From contig OZ246000.1 of NCBI GenBank assembly GCA_965230245.1, positions 2,363,156-2,427,155 of the forward strand: a DNA stretch of 64,000 bases, read 5' to 3'. Both the position numbers and the translations under genes were made by a program. Source of the stretch: JAGNKE01 sp965230245 (GTDB lineage: Bacteria; Pseudomonadota; Alphaproteobacteria; Micavibrionales; Micavibrionaceae). The notes beneath the pieces are model-generated. The model was not told the DNA's origin and ran no database searches. It saw nothing but the letters and a program-made list of their open reading frames with translations. Of this stretch, positions 33,625-42,733 are shown one piece after another (position 1 is the stretch's first letter; every line of letters begins with the position of its first letter).

Positions 33625-34590
33625 ATGACATATAATCCCGAACTTTTGGACAAGGCCAAGCGCCACCCGGAGAAGCAGAAGAACCCCGATCGTCCGTCTG
33701 GCCGCAAGCCAGACTGGATTCGCGTTCCTGCACCGCAAGGGAAAGTCTATAAAGAAACAATGGATATTGTCCGCAAACAGAAGCTGACAACAGTTTGCGA
33801 GGAAGCAGGATGTCCGAATATCGGTGAATGCTGGCAGAAAAAACACGCGACCTTCATGATTATGGGTGAAGTTTGCACTCGGGCTTGCGCTTTCTGCAAT
33901 GTGGCAACAGGAAAACCCGACGAGCTTGATAAGCTTGAACCGTTGCGAGTTGGCGTAGCCGTAAAACAAATGGAACTCAAACACGTTGTAATTACATCCG
34001 TTGACCGTGATGATTTGCGCGACGGCGGTGCTGAACACTTCGAAAAAACCATCATGGCTATTCGCATGAAAAGCCCCGAAACAACAGTCGAAATTCTGCC
34101 CGGTGATTTCCGTGGGAATATGGAAGATATTGACAGAGTAATTGATGCACGTCCCGATGTATTTAACCACAATCTGGAAACTGTACCGCGCTTGTACCCG
34201 ACGATCCGCCCCGGCGCGCGGTATTTCCGCTCCTTAAGATTGCTCCAGCGCGTCAAGGACCGCGACCCGCAACAATTCACTAAATCAGGGCTAATGGTCG
34301 GACTGGGAGAAACGAAAGAAGAAGTCGCGCAAGTTATGGACGATATGCGCTCCGCAGGCATCGATTTCATTACAATCGGCCAGTATCTTCAACCAACACC
34401 CAAACACGCACCCATCGATAAATTCTGGACGCCTGAAGAGTTCCAGCAATTGACAAGACTGGCAAAAGCAAAAGGCTTCCTGATGGTCTCCGCATCGCCG
34501 CTCACGCGTTCCTCGCACCATGCGGGAGAGGATTTTGCAAAACTTAAGGCAGCTCGCGAAGCAAAGTTATTAAAACAGGTCGCCGAGTAA
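33625..34590 (+). CDS. lipA: lipoyl synthase
   Basis: LipA inserts two sulfurs into octanoyl groups to make lipoate, the cofactor of PdhB and PdhC encoded upstream. The 321-residue radical SAM enzyme has the auxiliary cluster motif CEEAGCPNIGEC, the radical SAM motif CTRACAFC, and TSVDRDDLRDGGA, FNHNLETVPRLYP and GQYLQPTPKH. The C-terminal SSHHAGEDF segment carries the conserved Ser cluster ligand region (SPLTRSS). It is complete. Confidence 0.97.
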   Translation: MTYNPELLDKAKRHPEKQKNPDRPSGRKPDWIRVPAPQGKVYKETMDIVRKQKLTTVCEEAGCPNIGECWQKKHATFMIMGEVCTRACAFCNVATGKPDELDKLEPLRVGVAVKQMELKHVVITSVDRDDLRDGGAEHFEKTIMAIRMKSPETTVEILPGDFRGNMEDIDRVIDARPDVFNHNLETVPRLYPTIRPGARYFRSLRLLQRVKDRDPQQFTKSGLMVGLGETKEEVAQVMDDMRSAGIDFITIGQYLQPTPKHAPIDKFWTPEEFQQLTRLAKAKGFLMVSASPLTRSSHHAGEDFAKLKAAREAKLLKQVAE

Positions 34591-34600
34591 CAAGCGCTGT

Positions 34601-34678
34601 TTAAACAAAGTTGAACACATAAAGCAAGACAATAACCGGTATAGGCACACCCACCAACCACATTAAAATACCCTTCAT
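34601..34678 (-). CDS. 25-residue single-pass membrane peptide
   Basis: A short frame encodes MKGILMWLVGVPIPVIVLLY plus VFNFV and a TAA stop. AGGA lies 8 bases upstream of its ATG. The sequence is one hydrophobic helix interrupted by the VPIP segment. Small proteins of this K-G-I-L-x-W-L-x-G-x-P-I-P type occur in many Alphaproteobacteria and are usually left unannotated; that similarity is from memory and unverified. It occupies the otherwise empty gap between lipA and ratA, on the opposite strand. Confidence 0.6.
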   Translation of the reverse strand: MKGILMWLVGVPIPVIVLLYVFNFV

Positions 34679-34749
34679 GACGTTATCCTTTTTGTTAATA
34701 TCATCACGATCCGTAAACGAACAAAAATAAGAAGAAGTTCCTTTTTCAA

Positions 34750-35244
34750 ATGACCAGACATATTGAAAAACGAAACCTGCCCTACACGCCCGAGCAACTT
34801 TTCACGCTCGTTGCGGAAGTGAACAAATATGAAGAATTTCTGCCGTGGTGTCTGAAAAGCAGGATCAAAAGACGTGACGGTGATGTTTTTTACGCCGAGC
34901 TTGTAATCGGCTACAAAATGGTAAAAGAAAAATTCGGCTCAAAGGTCGTTCTGGAATACCCTCACCGTATCAATGTCGAATATTTGACCGGCCCAATGAA
35001 ATACCTCTCCAACTATTGGAAATTTATCCGTGAGGAAGATGGATCCTGCACGATTGATTTTTTTGTCGATTTTGAATTCAAAAGCAGAATTCTAAAAAAT
35101 CTCATGGGTGTGTTCTTCAATGAATTGGTACGAAGGATGGTGACATCGTTCGAAGAAAGAGCAAAAGAGCTTTACGGTCCAAGCGGACTAAATCAACATA
35201 TCAACGAAGCCTCTAATCCCTCAGATCCTGTATCAGAAACATGA
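34750..35244 (+). CDS. ratA: RatA/COQ10-like START-domain protein
   Basis: The 164-residue protein begins RHIEKRNLPYTPEQLFTLVAEVNKYEEFLPWCLKSRI, which is the typical N-terminus of the COQ10/RatA branch of the START superfamily. It contains GPMKYLSNYWKF and the C-terminal helix FFNELVRRMVTSFEERAKELYG. Relatives bind lipids or ubiquinone, or in E. coli have been called a ribosome-association toxin. Position after lipA is standard in Alphaproteobacteria. Its 3' end overlaps cinA by 32 bases in a convergent arrangement. Confidence 0.85.
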   Translation: MTRHIEKRNLPYTPEQLFTLVAEVNKYEEFLPWCLKSRIKRRDGDVFYAELVIGYKMVKEKFGSKVVLEYPHRINVEYLTGPMKYLSNYWKFIREEDGSCTIDFFVDFEFKSRILKNLMGVFFNELVRRMVTSFEERAKELYGPSGLNQHINEASNPSDPVSET

Positions 35245-35704
35245 ATGCAGCTTTAGCCGACGCAAGCCTGATGTCACTCCGCGTACCGTCAAAGTTGTTC
35301 TCGTAAACAGATACTTTTCCGCCTTTTTTCCCGATACCGATATAAACCAACCCAACGGGTTTTTCTTCTCTACCGCCGCTAGGTCCCGCAATGCCCGTGA
35401 TAGATATGGATCGTTGTGCCTTACTATTCAGCAAAGCTCCCTCAGCCATGGCATAGGCACATTCTTCGCTAACTGCTCCGGATTCTTGTAAAATTGTGCC
35501 CGATACTCTAAGTAGCTCATGTTTGGACTCATTGGAGTAAGTCACGAAGCCGCGTTCGAAAACACTAGAAGAGCCGGGTAGCTCTGTCATAGCACTGGCA
35601 ATAAGACCGCCCGTGCAGGATTCGGCCGTTACGAGCATAAGCCCCCGATCCTTTAGCAGCACAGACGCGTCTTGCGCTAAAGAAATTAAATCCTGATCAA
35701 ACAA
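35213..35704 (-). CDS. CinA C-terminal domain nicotinamide-nucleotide amidohydrolase
   Basis: This 163-residue stand-alone CinA_C (PncC-like) protein deamidates NMN to nicotinate mononucleotide. Family motifs are LVTAESCTGGLIASAMT, the GFVTYSNESKHELL segment, SGAVSEECAYAMAEGAL, ITGIAGPSGG and KPVGLVYIGI. The start appears to be a TTG overlapping the end of pgpA by 8 bases. The same pgpA-cinA pair is found in many Alphaproteobacteria. Confidence 0.9.
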   Translation of the reverse strand: MFDQDLISLAQDASVLLKDRGLMLVTAESCTGGLIASAMTELPGSSSVFERGFVTYSNESKHELLRVSGTILQESGAVSEECAYAMAEGALLNSKAQRSISITGIAGPSGGREEKPVGLVYIGIGKKGGKVSVYENNFDGTRSDIRLASAKAAFMFLIQDLRD

Positions 35705-36188
35705 GAACCGATACCCCCATAATCAGCATAGCAGCCAACAGCCCTGCAACAATGTCATCCCCCATCACGCCGGCCGCACCCTTGATATCTCTATCAATCA
35801 TGGAAACAGGCCAAGGCTTTAAAATATCAAAAAAGCGGAAAAAGACGAATGAGAGCAAAATAAGAAAAACGCCGCCACCTGCCGCGGTCGTCATCGCGAT
35901 CCATTGACCTGCAACTTCGTCAATAACAATCATCTTGGAATCATGCCCGTCCATCGCCTGATCGAAATGATGCGAAGCCCATAACCCGACCACTGTCACA
36001 ACAACTATTCCCGCATAAAGCGTATACAAACCAAACAAAGACAAAATAATCCAGCCTATGATAAGGCCACCCAAACTACCCCACGTACCGGGTGCAGGTT
36101 TGATAAAACCACAACCGAACCAACTGGCCAGCCAGACATAAGCTTTCTTTCGGTCCAACTGTTCAGGAATATGATAGGAAATCGCCAT
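35697..36188 (-). CDS. pgpA: phosphatidylglycerophosphatase A
   Basis: PgpA removes phosphate from phosphatidylglycerophosphate in the inner membrane. The 163-residue protein has GCGFIKPAPGTWGSLGGL, DSKMIVIDEVAGQWIA and FDILKPWPVSMIDR, which are the conserved acidic and basic active-site segments, among four membrane helices. It lies between ispDF and cinA on the minus strand with overlaps or short spacing, suggesting one operon. Confidence 0.93.
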   Translation of the reverse strand: MAISYHIPEQLDRKKAYVWLASWFGCGFIKPAPGTWGSLGGLIIGWIILSLFGLYTLYAGIVVVTVVGLWASHHFDQAMDGHDSKMIVIDEVAGQWIAMTTAAGGGVFLILLSFVFFRFFDILKPWPVSMIDRDIKGAAGVMGDDIVAGLLAAMLIMGVSVLV

Positions 36189-36198
36189 ACTAAACCAC

Positions 36199-37395
36199 TC
36201 AAACCACAGAGGAGGGAAGTTGAATACTGACTACCGCTTGCGTAGCAATACCCTCACGGCGGCCTTCAAACCCGAGCTGTTCGGTCGTCGTCGCCTTAAG
36301 GTTGATGCGAGAGGGAGACACTCCCGTAAGTTCCGCTATACGCTGAACGATATCATCCCTATGAACACCTATTTTCGGCTTTTCACAGATAATCGTGATA
36401 TCCGCATTTATAAGCTTACCGTCTTTTTCCTGAAGCATAGAAACAGCCTTCTCAAGAAAAACAGCACTATCCATATTTTTAAACGCATCATCGGACGGTG
36501 GGAAATGAGTACCAATGTCCGCTTCACCCAATGCACCTAAAATAGCATCTGTGAGTGCGTGCAATCCCACATCGGCATCCGAATGCCCTTTAAGCTTGCG
36601 GTCAAATGGAATATCAATGCCGCAAATACGTATATTTTCGATACCTTCGACATTGTTATCGAACGCATGTACATCATAGCCAAGACCAACACGGGTCTCG
36701 TATGTCTTTCGTTTGATCATCTCTTCGGCCAAATGAAAATCCTCTGGGTACGTGATCTTGATATTTTGTCTGGATCCACTCACAAGTTTTACAGCTTTTC
36801 CTATATCTGACACAAGCTGCGTATCATCCGTAGACATTTGTTCGGTGGATGCCTTTTCATGAGCAGACAGAATAACTCCATAATGAAAGGCCTGCGGCGT
36901 TTGTATCGTCCATAAGCCGTCACGCTCAGTACGCCGATCAGCCTCTAACTTGTCGTTTTCATACAAAACAGTATCACTCACTCGTACGCCTAGAGTAGCA
37001 GCCTCATAGTCATAAAGCGCATCAACCAACGCATATACATCCTTTGAGCACAAAAACGGACGCGCCGCATCATGGATAAAAATATAGTCCTTTGCTCTAA
37101 GTTCATCGGAAAAGGCTTCCAAGCCATTACAGACGCTCTCTTGTCTTGACTTTCCACCATCAACAAGCACAATTTCACCTAAGCCCTCTAGTGCATTTTC
37201 ACACATCTCCCTGTGTTCCGGCTGAATAACGACCTTCACATGCCCTAAATTTTTAAGCGCACAAATGGCCTCCAGCGTGTGCCTGATTAGGTATTTACCC
37301 CCTAGTTCTTTGTATTGCTTGGGAATATCTCCGCCAAAACGGGTTCCATTCCCCGCGGCAACAATAAGAAAGTGTATAGTCGGCTTATAGGTCAT
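36199..37395 (-). CDS. ispDF: bifunctional IspDF (MEP isoprenoid pathway)
   Basis: The protein of about 398 residues fuses MEP cytidylyltransferase (IspD, about 1-225: LIVAAGNGTRFGGDIPKQY, HDAARPF) with MECDP synthase (IspF, about 235-395: GLGYDVHAF, GHSDADVGLHALTDAILGA, DIGTHFPPSD). The fusion is a marker of Alphaproteobacteria and Campylobacterota. The ATG at 37395 is chosen; the frame continues to a GTG at 37440, but that extension has no homology. It is divergent from ntrY. In several relatives dusB and ntrBC come next; here ntrYX does. Confidence 0.95.
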   Translation of the reverse strand: MTYKPTIHFLIVAAGNGTRFGGDIPKQYKELGGKYLIRHTLEAICALKNLGHVKVVIQPEHREMCENALEGLGEIVLVDGGKSRQESVCNGLEAFSDELRAKDYIFIHDAARPFLCSKDVYALVDALYDYEAATLGVRVSDTVLYENDKLEADRRTERDGLWTIQTPQAFHYGVILSAHEKASTEQMSTDDTQLVSDIGKAVKLVSGSRQNIKITYPEDFHLAEEMIKRKTYETRVGLGYDVHAFDNNVEGIENIRICGIDIPFDRKLKGHSDADVGLHALTDAILGALGEADIGTHFPPSDDAFKNMDSAVFLEKAVSMLQEKDGKLINADITIICEKPKIGVHRDDIVQRIAELTGVSPSRINLKATTTEQLGFEGRREGIATQAVVSIQLPSSVV

Positions 37396-37461
37396 AAACT
37401 GTGTTGTATTTGCAAAATGGTTGTTGTAATTATGCAACACTATATGCTATTGCAAGATTGA

Positions 37462-39870
37462 TTGTTACCACAAACTGTTACGACTTTGACAGAACAAACA
37501 GTAGAAATTCAGAAGAATGACCAGCAAGTGGATCCACGAAAGGAAGCCATTGAAAACGCTGAGCAAAATGGTGACAAAAACAAAGAACGAAGCAGTTTGC
37601 GGCTTATCTTGTCAAAGCTGCTCATCCCTATAAAATTTTCGAATCTTCGCTACCGTTCATGGCGGACAAAAGCCTCCATTCTCTTGGTTATTGCAGCCAT
37701 AGTAAGCGGCTTTGCAACCTACGCCGCATTAACTGAAACACCGCCCTTCGGAAATGATCCGAACATCGTCATTTGGCTTCTCAATATCGACCTGATCCTA
37801 TTACTCTTACTCGTGGCTTTGATCGCTAAACGCATTGTAACCATCTGGAGCAGTCGAAAACGAGGCATGGCAGGATCACACCTGCATGTTAGGCTGGTCT
37901 ATATTTTTAGTATTCTGGCCGCTGTTCCGACGATTATCATGACAATTTTCTCGGCCTTCTTTTTTCATTACGGCGTTCAAACATGGTTCAGCCAACGCGT
38001 ACAAACCGCAATCAATGAATCCCAAGCCGTAGCAGAATCGTATCTGGAAGAACATAAACAGGTTATTCGTGCCGATACGCTCGCAATGGCAAATGACCTA
38101 GACCGACAAGCTGACATCCTCCTTACAAAGCCCGAGGCATTCGAGCAGGTGATGAACACACAGTCCTTGCTCCGAAACCTTCCTGAAGCCGTTGTGATGC
38201 GCAGGGACGGCAGGATCATCTCAAGTTCTAACATGACCCTTTTACTTGGTTTTGAACGCGCACCGATTTACGCACTCCTTCAGGCAGACGACGGCGACGT
38301 TGTTCTGATGACAGGGGAGCAGCAGGAAAGCGTCCGCGCTCTCGTAAGACTCAACAACTTCAACGACGCTTACCTGTTTGTCGGGCGTTCGATCGATACC
38401 CAAGTCATCTCACACCTGAATGCAACAAACGCAGCCGTTGAAGACTACGCGGAATTACAGGCTTCATACGCAGGATTACAAATCACAGTTACAATGCTCT
38501 TCGTAGTCATTGGGCTTATGATGCTGCTTGCCGCTATCTGGTTCAGTCTTGTACTAGCACGACAACTAGTAACACCTATCAGCGAGCTTATTTCAACGGC
38601 AGACCGCGTCAGGGCAGGGGACTTAACGGCTCGAGTACCCGAAGCCAAAACCCTTGAGGAATTTGAATTCCTTGCAAAATCTTTCAACCGTATGACGCAG
38701 CAAATCGAGCAGCAAAGAACAGAATTAATTAGCGCAAACCAGCAAATTGACCGCCGCCGCCGCCTCACCGAAACCGTTCTGAAAGGCGTGTCTTCAGGGG
38801 TTCTTGGTGTAGACGAACGCGGGGTGATAAATCTCGCCAACGCTTCAGCCGCTTCACTATTGAATACAGAAATATCCAAGCTAACCGGCGAACAGGTTTT
38901 GAACATCTTCCCCGAATTAAAAGATCTTCTTGCAACTGCTTACAAACGTCCGGGTAAAATTACATCAAAAGAAATACAAATTCATCACGGCGATAAGCTG
39001 CGCAGAACTTTTTTGTTTAAAATTACGATTGAGCTTTTTGCAGAACAGGAAAAGGGCATCATCCTGACATTTGACGATATTACCGAACTTCAATCCGCTC
39101 AGAGAAAAGCAGCGTGGTCGGATGTTGCAAGACGCATTGCCCATGAAATCAAAAATCCTTTAACGCCAATTCAATTATCTGCGGAACGCCTACGCCGTAA
39201 ATACCTGCCGCAGATCCAGGAAAACCCTGAAACATTTGAAACCTGCACGGAAACAATCATCAAACACGTCGGCGATATTGGACGTATGGTGGATGAATTC
39301 TCCTCATTTGCCCGTATGCCCGAACCAAAAATCAAAGACGAGATTATTGCCAAAATCCTGAAAGAGTCACTCGTTCTATTACAACAGGCACATTCAAATA
39401 CAGTGGAATTCAATATCGATATCCAAAACGATGTCAAAGACTCGATCGTCGAGTTAGACAGCGTACAATTTCGTCAAGCGATCACAAATCTAGCACAAAA
39501 TGCGATCGACTCTATTGAAAGTAAATTGAAGGATACAGGCGATAAAAAAGGCAAAATACACATCCAAATATCAAAACACGGAGTAGACGAGATTTATGTT
39601 GCAATTTCGGACAGCGGCTTGGGCTTACCAACGCATGAAAACCCCGACAATCTGACAGAGCCATACATTACTCACAAACCCAAAGGCACCGGCCTGGGGT
39701 TGGCTATCGTGAAAAAGATCATGGAAGATCATAATGGCAAACTATTGATGGGCAAGACCGAATGGCTTGCCAGAAAACCTAACTGGCAAGACCTTGGTGG
39801 TGCAACCGTCATCATGCTTTTGCCCCTCAAAAATGAACATCCCAAAACGAAAGATAGAGAAGTAGCATAA
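37462..39870 (+). CDS. ntrY: NtrY sensor histidine kinase
   Basis: The kinase of about 802 residues has an N-terminal cytoplasmic stretch, about four membrane helices before and after a periplasmic part (about 70-360), a HAMP domain (about 360-415, LVTPISELISTADRVRAGD), a PAS domain (about 430-530) and a kinase core. The core has the H-box ARRIAHEIKNPLTPIQLSAER, and the N- and G-boxes (NLAQNAIDSI, GTGLGLAIVKKI). No ATG is available near the start; a TTG at 37462 or 37486 is likely. It pairs with ntrX 2 bases downstream. Confidence 0.92.
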   Translation: MLPQTVTTLTEQTVEIQKNDQQVDPRKEAIENAEQNGDKNKERSSLRLILSKLLIPIKFSNLRYRSWRTKASILLVIAAIVSGFATYAALTETPPFGNDPNIVIWLLNIDLILLLLLVALIAKRIVTIWSSRKRGMAGSHLHVRLVYIFSILAAVPTIIMTIFSAFFFHYGVQTWFSQRVQTAINESQAVAESYLEEHKQVIRADTLAMANDLDRQADILLTKPEAFEQVMNTQSLLRNLPEAVVMRRDGRIISSSNMTLLLGFERAPIYALLQADDGDVVLMTGEQQESVRALVRLNNFNDAYLFVGRSIDTQVISHLNATNAAVEDYAELQASYAGLQITVTMLFVVIGLMMLLAAIWFSLVLARQLVTPISELISTADRVRAGDLTARVPEAKTLEEFEFLAKSFNRMTQQIEQQRTELISANQQIDRRRRLTETVLKGVSSGVLGVDERGVINLANASAASLLNTEISKLTGEQVLNIFPELKDLLATAYKRPGKITSKEIQIHHGDKLRRTFLFKITIELFAEQEKGIILTFDDITELQSAQRKAAWSDVARRIAHEIKNPLTPIQLSAERLRRKYLPQIQENPETFETCTETIIKHVGDIGRMVDEFSSFARMPEPKIKDEIIAKILKESLVLLQQAHSNTVEFNIDIQNDVKDSIVELDSVQFRQAITNLAQNAIDSIESKLKDTGDKKGKIHIQISKHGVDEIYVAISDSGLGLPTHENPDNLTEPYITHKPKGTGLGLAIVKKIMEDHNGKLLMGKTEWLARKPNWQDLGGATVIMLLPLKNEHPKTKDREVA

Positions 39871-39872
39871 AC

Positions 39873-41300
39873 ATGACCCCAGATATCCTTATTGTTGACG
39901 ACGAAGACGATATCCGCAATCTGATCGATGGCATATTGGAAGACGAAGGCTATGTACCGCGACAGGCCGCCAATGCCAAAGAGGCTTATGCCGCAATACA
40001 AAAAAGCGTGCCGGACATCGTAATTCAGGATATCTGGCTGCAAGGAAGTTCTGAAGACGGTTTGGAAATTCTGGAGAAAGTCAAAAAAGAACATCCGCAT
40101 GTTGCCTTTATTATGATCAGTGGCCACGGCACAATCGAAACGGCAGTATCCGCAATCAAAAAGGGTGCTTATGATTTCATCGAGAAACCCTTTAAATCCG
40201 ACCGCTTGATCGTCATGATCACTCGCGCGCTTGAGACCGTTGCTTTGAAAAAGGAAAACGAGAAGCTGAAAAAACGAGCTGAATCCTTGAAAGATGAAAT
40301 TCTAGGTGAGTCGGACAACATTAAAAACCTTCAGCAAGTCCTCGACCGAGTGGCACAGTCTAACAGCCGTGTTTTATTGACCGGAGAAGCCGGAACAGGG
40401 AAAAATCTTGCTGCACATTACATTCACGCAAACTCAAAACGCGGTGAAAAGCCGCTTATGAGCATCAACTGCGTTACTGAGCATCCCGAACGTCTGGAAG
40501 AAGAACTCTTCGGAACAACCAAAGGCTATAACAACGAGCGCGAAAAACAGTCAATCTTTGAACTTGTTAATGGTGGCACGCTTCTACTTGATGAAGTCGC
40601 GCATTTGCCCATAGAGCTACAAGGTAAGCTCGTCCGCGTCCTGCAAGAGGAAAGCTATCAAAAATTGGGCAGCAGCGAACGGCACACGATCGACATACGA
40701 TTTATAGCCACAACGCAAGACGATCTGGAAGATATCATTGCGCAAGGAAAATTTAGAGAAGATCTCTATTATCGCCTCAACGTTGTCCCGATCCAGATGC
40801 CCCCTCTGCGCGAACGAAGAAATGATATACCCGCATTGATAAAAAACATCATGAAATCTATGAACAAAACCTCAGAGAAAACAACATTGGAATTCGATGA
40901 CAAAGCGATGATAGCCATGCAATCTTACGAATGGCCCGGAAACATGCGCCAACTGCGTAACATGCTGGAATGGATATTGATTATGTCTGATAATACTAAA
41001 AATAAGCAAATCGGAATATCTGACCTCCCGCCTGAAATTTCCGGTGAAACTCAATCTTCCGGAAAATCTTCAGACAGTATGGACATAATGAGCCTGACAT
41101 TGCGTGAAGCGCGGGAAAGCTTTGAAAAAGAGTATTTATTGAAACAAGTCAAACGCTTTGGTGGCAATATTTCTCGCACGGCACAGTTTGTCGGTATGGA
41201 ACGATCAGCATTGCACAGAAAGTTAAAATTGCTGGACATCATGCCGGACGATAAAAATACTAAAAGCTCAGGAGATACAAAAACACGTAAAAGTGCTTGA
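39873..41300 (+). CDS. ntrX: NtrX response regulator lacking the sigma54 GAFTGA loop
   Basis: The 475-residue protein has a receiver domain with phospho-acceptor Asp53, an AAA+ domain (Walker A GEAGTGKN at 171-178, Walker B GGTLLLDE at about 234-241) and a Fis-type helix-turn-helix (GGNISRTAQFVGMERSALHRKL). In sigma54 activators the loop after ELFG..KG reads GAFTGA; here it reads GYNNER at about 219-224, so sigma54 contact is unlikely. The AAA+ part otherwise looks intact. NtrYX systems respond to nitrogen, redox or envelope signals depending on the species. Confidence 0.93.
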   Translation: MTPDILIVDDEDDIRNLIDGILEDEGYVPRQAANAKEAYAAIQKSVPDIVIQDIWLQGSSEDGLEILEKVKKEHPHVAFIMISGHGTIETAVSAIKKGAYDFIEKPFKSDRLIVMITRALETVALKKENEKLKKRAESLKDEILGESDNIKNLQQVLDRVAQSNSRVLLTGEAGTGKNLAAHYIHANSKRGEKPLMSINCVTEHPERLEEELFGTTKGYNNEREKQSIFELVNGGTLLLDEVAHLPIELQGKLVRVLQEESYQKLGSSERHTIDIRFIATTQDDLEDIIAQGKFREDLYYRLNVVPIQMPPLRERRNDIPALIKNIMKSMNKTSEKTTLEFDDKAMIAMQSYEWPGNMRQLRNMLEWILIMSDNTKNKQIGISDLPPEISGETQSSGKSSDSMDIMSLTLREARESFEKEYLLKQVKRFGGNISRTAQFVGMERSALHRKLKLLDIMPDDKNTKSSGDTKTRKSA

Positions 41301-41350
41301 GTTCTAAAACTGTCTAATCCATCCTGCATAAACGAAAGGGAGACGTAAAC

Positions 41351-42733
41351 ATGCGTGTTATTATTTGTGGCGTTGGACAGGTGGGTAGAAGTATTGCCGC
41401 TTATCTGACCAAAGAGCAAAATGACGTTACTGTTATCGACTCAAACCCGAACCTTATCAGCGCCATTCAGGACGAACTGGATCTAAACGCTATTGTTGGG
41501 ATGGCCTCGAACCCCGAAACTCTGAGCAATGCCGGCGCAAACGATGCGGACTTAATTATCGCAGTGACGGATTCAGACGAAGTAAACATGGTCGCCTGTC
41601 AGGTTGGCCATTCCCTATTTGGCATCCCGAAAAAAATCGCGAGAATTCGCCAACAATGTTACCTCGACCCATCTTGGTCGAACCTGTTCAGCCGCTCCCA
41701 CATGCCGATCGATGTGATCATTTCCCCGGAAGTGCTCGTCGCGAAAGAAATTTATCAGCGTTTATCTGTCCCGGGAACAACAACCGTAATCAAGCTCGCA
41801 GAAGGAAAAGCGCATTTGGTAGGACTAATTTGCCTCGAAGATTGTCCGTTATTAAATACGCGCCTCGGCCAGGTGGAAAATCTATTCCCCGATATTACAT
41901 TTGATGTCCTCTCAATCAACAGAAACAACAAAAATATCATTCCCGACGAAAATGACATGCTTGCAATAGGCGATGAAGTGTATGTTATTCTGGACACAAA
42001 ACACATGCGCCGCGTTCTGGCCGCCTTCGGGCATCTGGAGAAAGAGGCACGCAGAATTATTATCTCCGGCGGTGGAAATATCGGGTATTCCCTTGTAGAT
42101 TTCCTGCAAAAACACGTATACGGACTGGATATTCGCGTTATCGAACGTAACCCTGAACGTGCAAGGTTCTTGAGTGAAAACCTCGAGAATACAATTGTGT
42201 TGCAAGGTGACTCTTTAGACCGTGATCTCTTGGATGAAGGCTCAATTTCAAGTACCGAAGCATTCGTTGCTCTGACCAATGACGATGAAAGCAACATCCT
42301 TGGCTCGCTATTGGCCAAACAATATGGGTGCAAACGAGTTCTGACACTGGTTAACAACAACGCATACTATCCGCTCGTAGGGCCGCTTGGGATTGATGTG
42401 ATGATTTCACCGAAATCCATTATCGTAGCGAACATTATGCAACATGTCCGCCGCGGACGCATAAAGGGCCTGCATACTTTACGCGACGGCTCAATGGAAG
42501 CCATCGAAGCAGAGATTTCCGATAGTTCAAACATTGTCAACAAGCAGGTCAGCGAACTCGAACTGCCCAGAGAAGTCGTACTTGGTGCGGTGATTAGGGG
42601 CGAAAGCGTCCTCCTGCCGAAACCTGATCTTGAATTCCGTCCGAATGACCACGTTATTATGCTTTCTGCGCGCGATCAGGTTCAGGAAGTTGAAAAACTC
42701 TTCTCCGTACAAATAGACTTCTTCCTGCAATGA
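41351..42733 (+). CDS. trkA: TrkA potassium uptake regulatory protein
   Basis: TrkA is the cytoplasmic NAD-binding gate of the TrkH potassium channel. The 460-residue protein has two RCK halves, each with a Rossmann glycine motif (GVGQVGRSIAAYL near residue 6 and GGGNIGYSLVDFL near 240), and TrkA_C domains after each. AGGGAG precedes the ATG. It follows ntrX as in many Alphaproteobacteria, and its stop overlaps the murI start by 4 bases. The membrane partner trkH is encoded 4 kb away on the other strand. Confidence 0.95.
   Translation: MRVIICGVGQVGRSIAAYLTKEQNDVTVIDSNPNLISAIQDELDLNAIVGMASNPETLSNAGANDADLIIAVTDSDEVNMVACQVGHSLFGIPKKIARIRQQCYLDPSWSNLFSRSHMPIDVIISPEVLVAKEIYQRLSVPGTTTVIKLAEGKAHLVGLICLEDCPLLNTRLGQVENLFPDITFDVLSINRNNKNIIPDENDMLAIGDEVYVILDTKHMRRVLAAFGHLEKEARRIIISGGGNIGYSLVDFLQKHVYGLDIRVIERNPERARFLSENLENTIVLQGDSLDRDLLDEGSISSTEAFVALTNDDESNILGSLLAKQYGCKRVLTLVNNNAYYPLVGPLGIDVMISPKSIIVANIMQHVRRGRIKGLHTLRDGSMEAIEAEISDSSNIVNKQVSELELPREVVLGAVIRGESVLLPKPDLEFRPNDHVIMLSARDQVQEVEKLFSVQIDFFLQ

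Noticed and set aside
33747..34370. 207-residue minus-strand frame inside lipA
   Set aside because: Antisense shadow of a fully conserved radical SAM gene; its composition is Ser/Arg/Thr-rich, as expected of such shadows.
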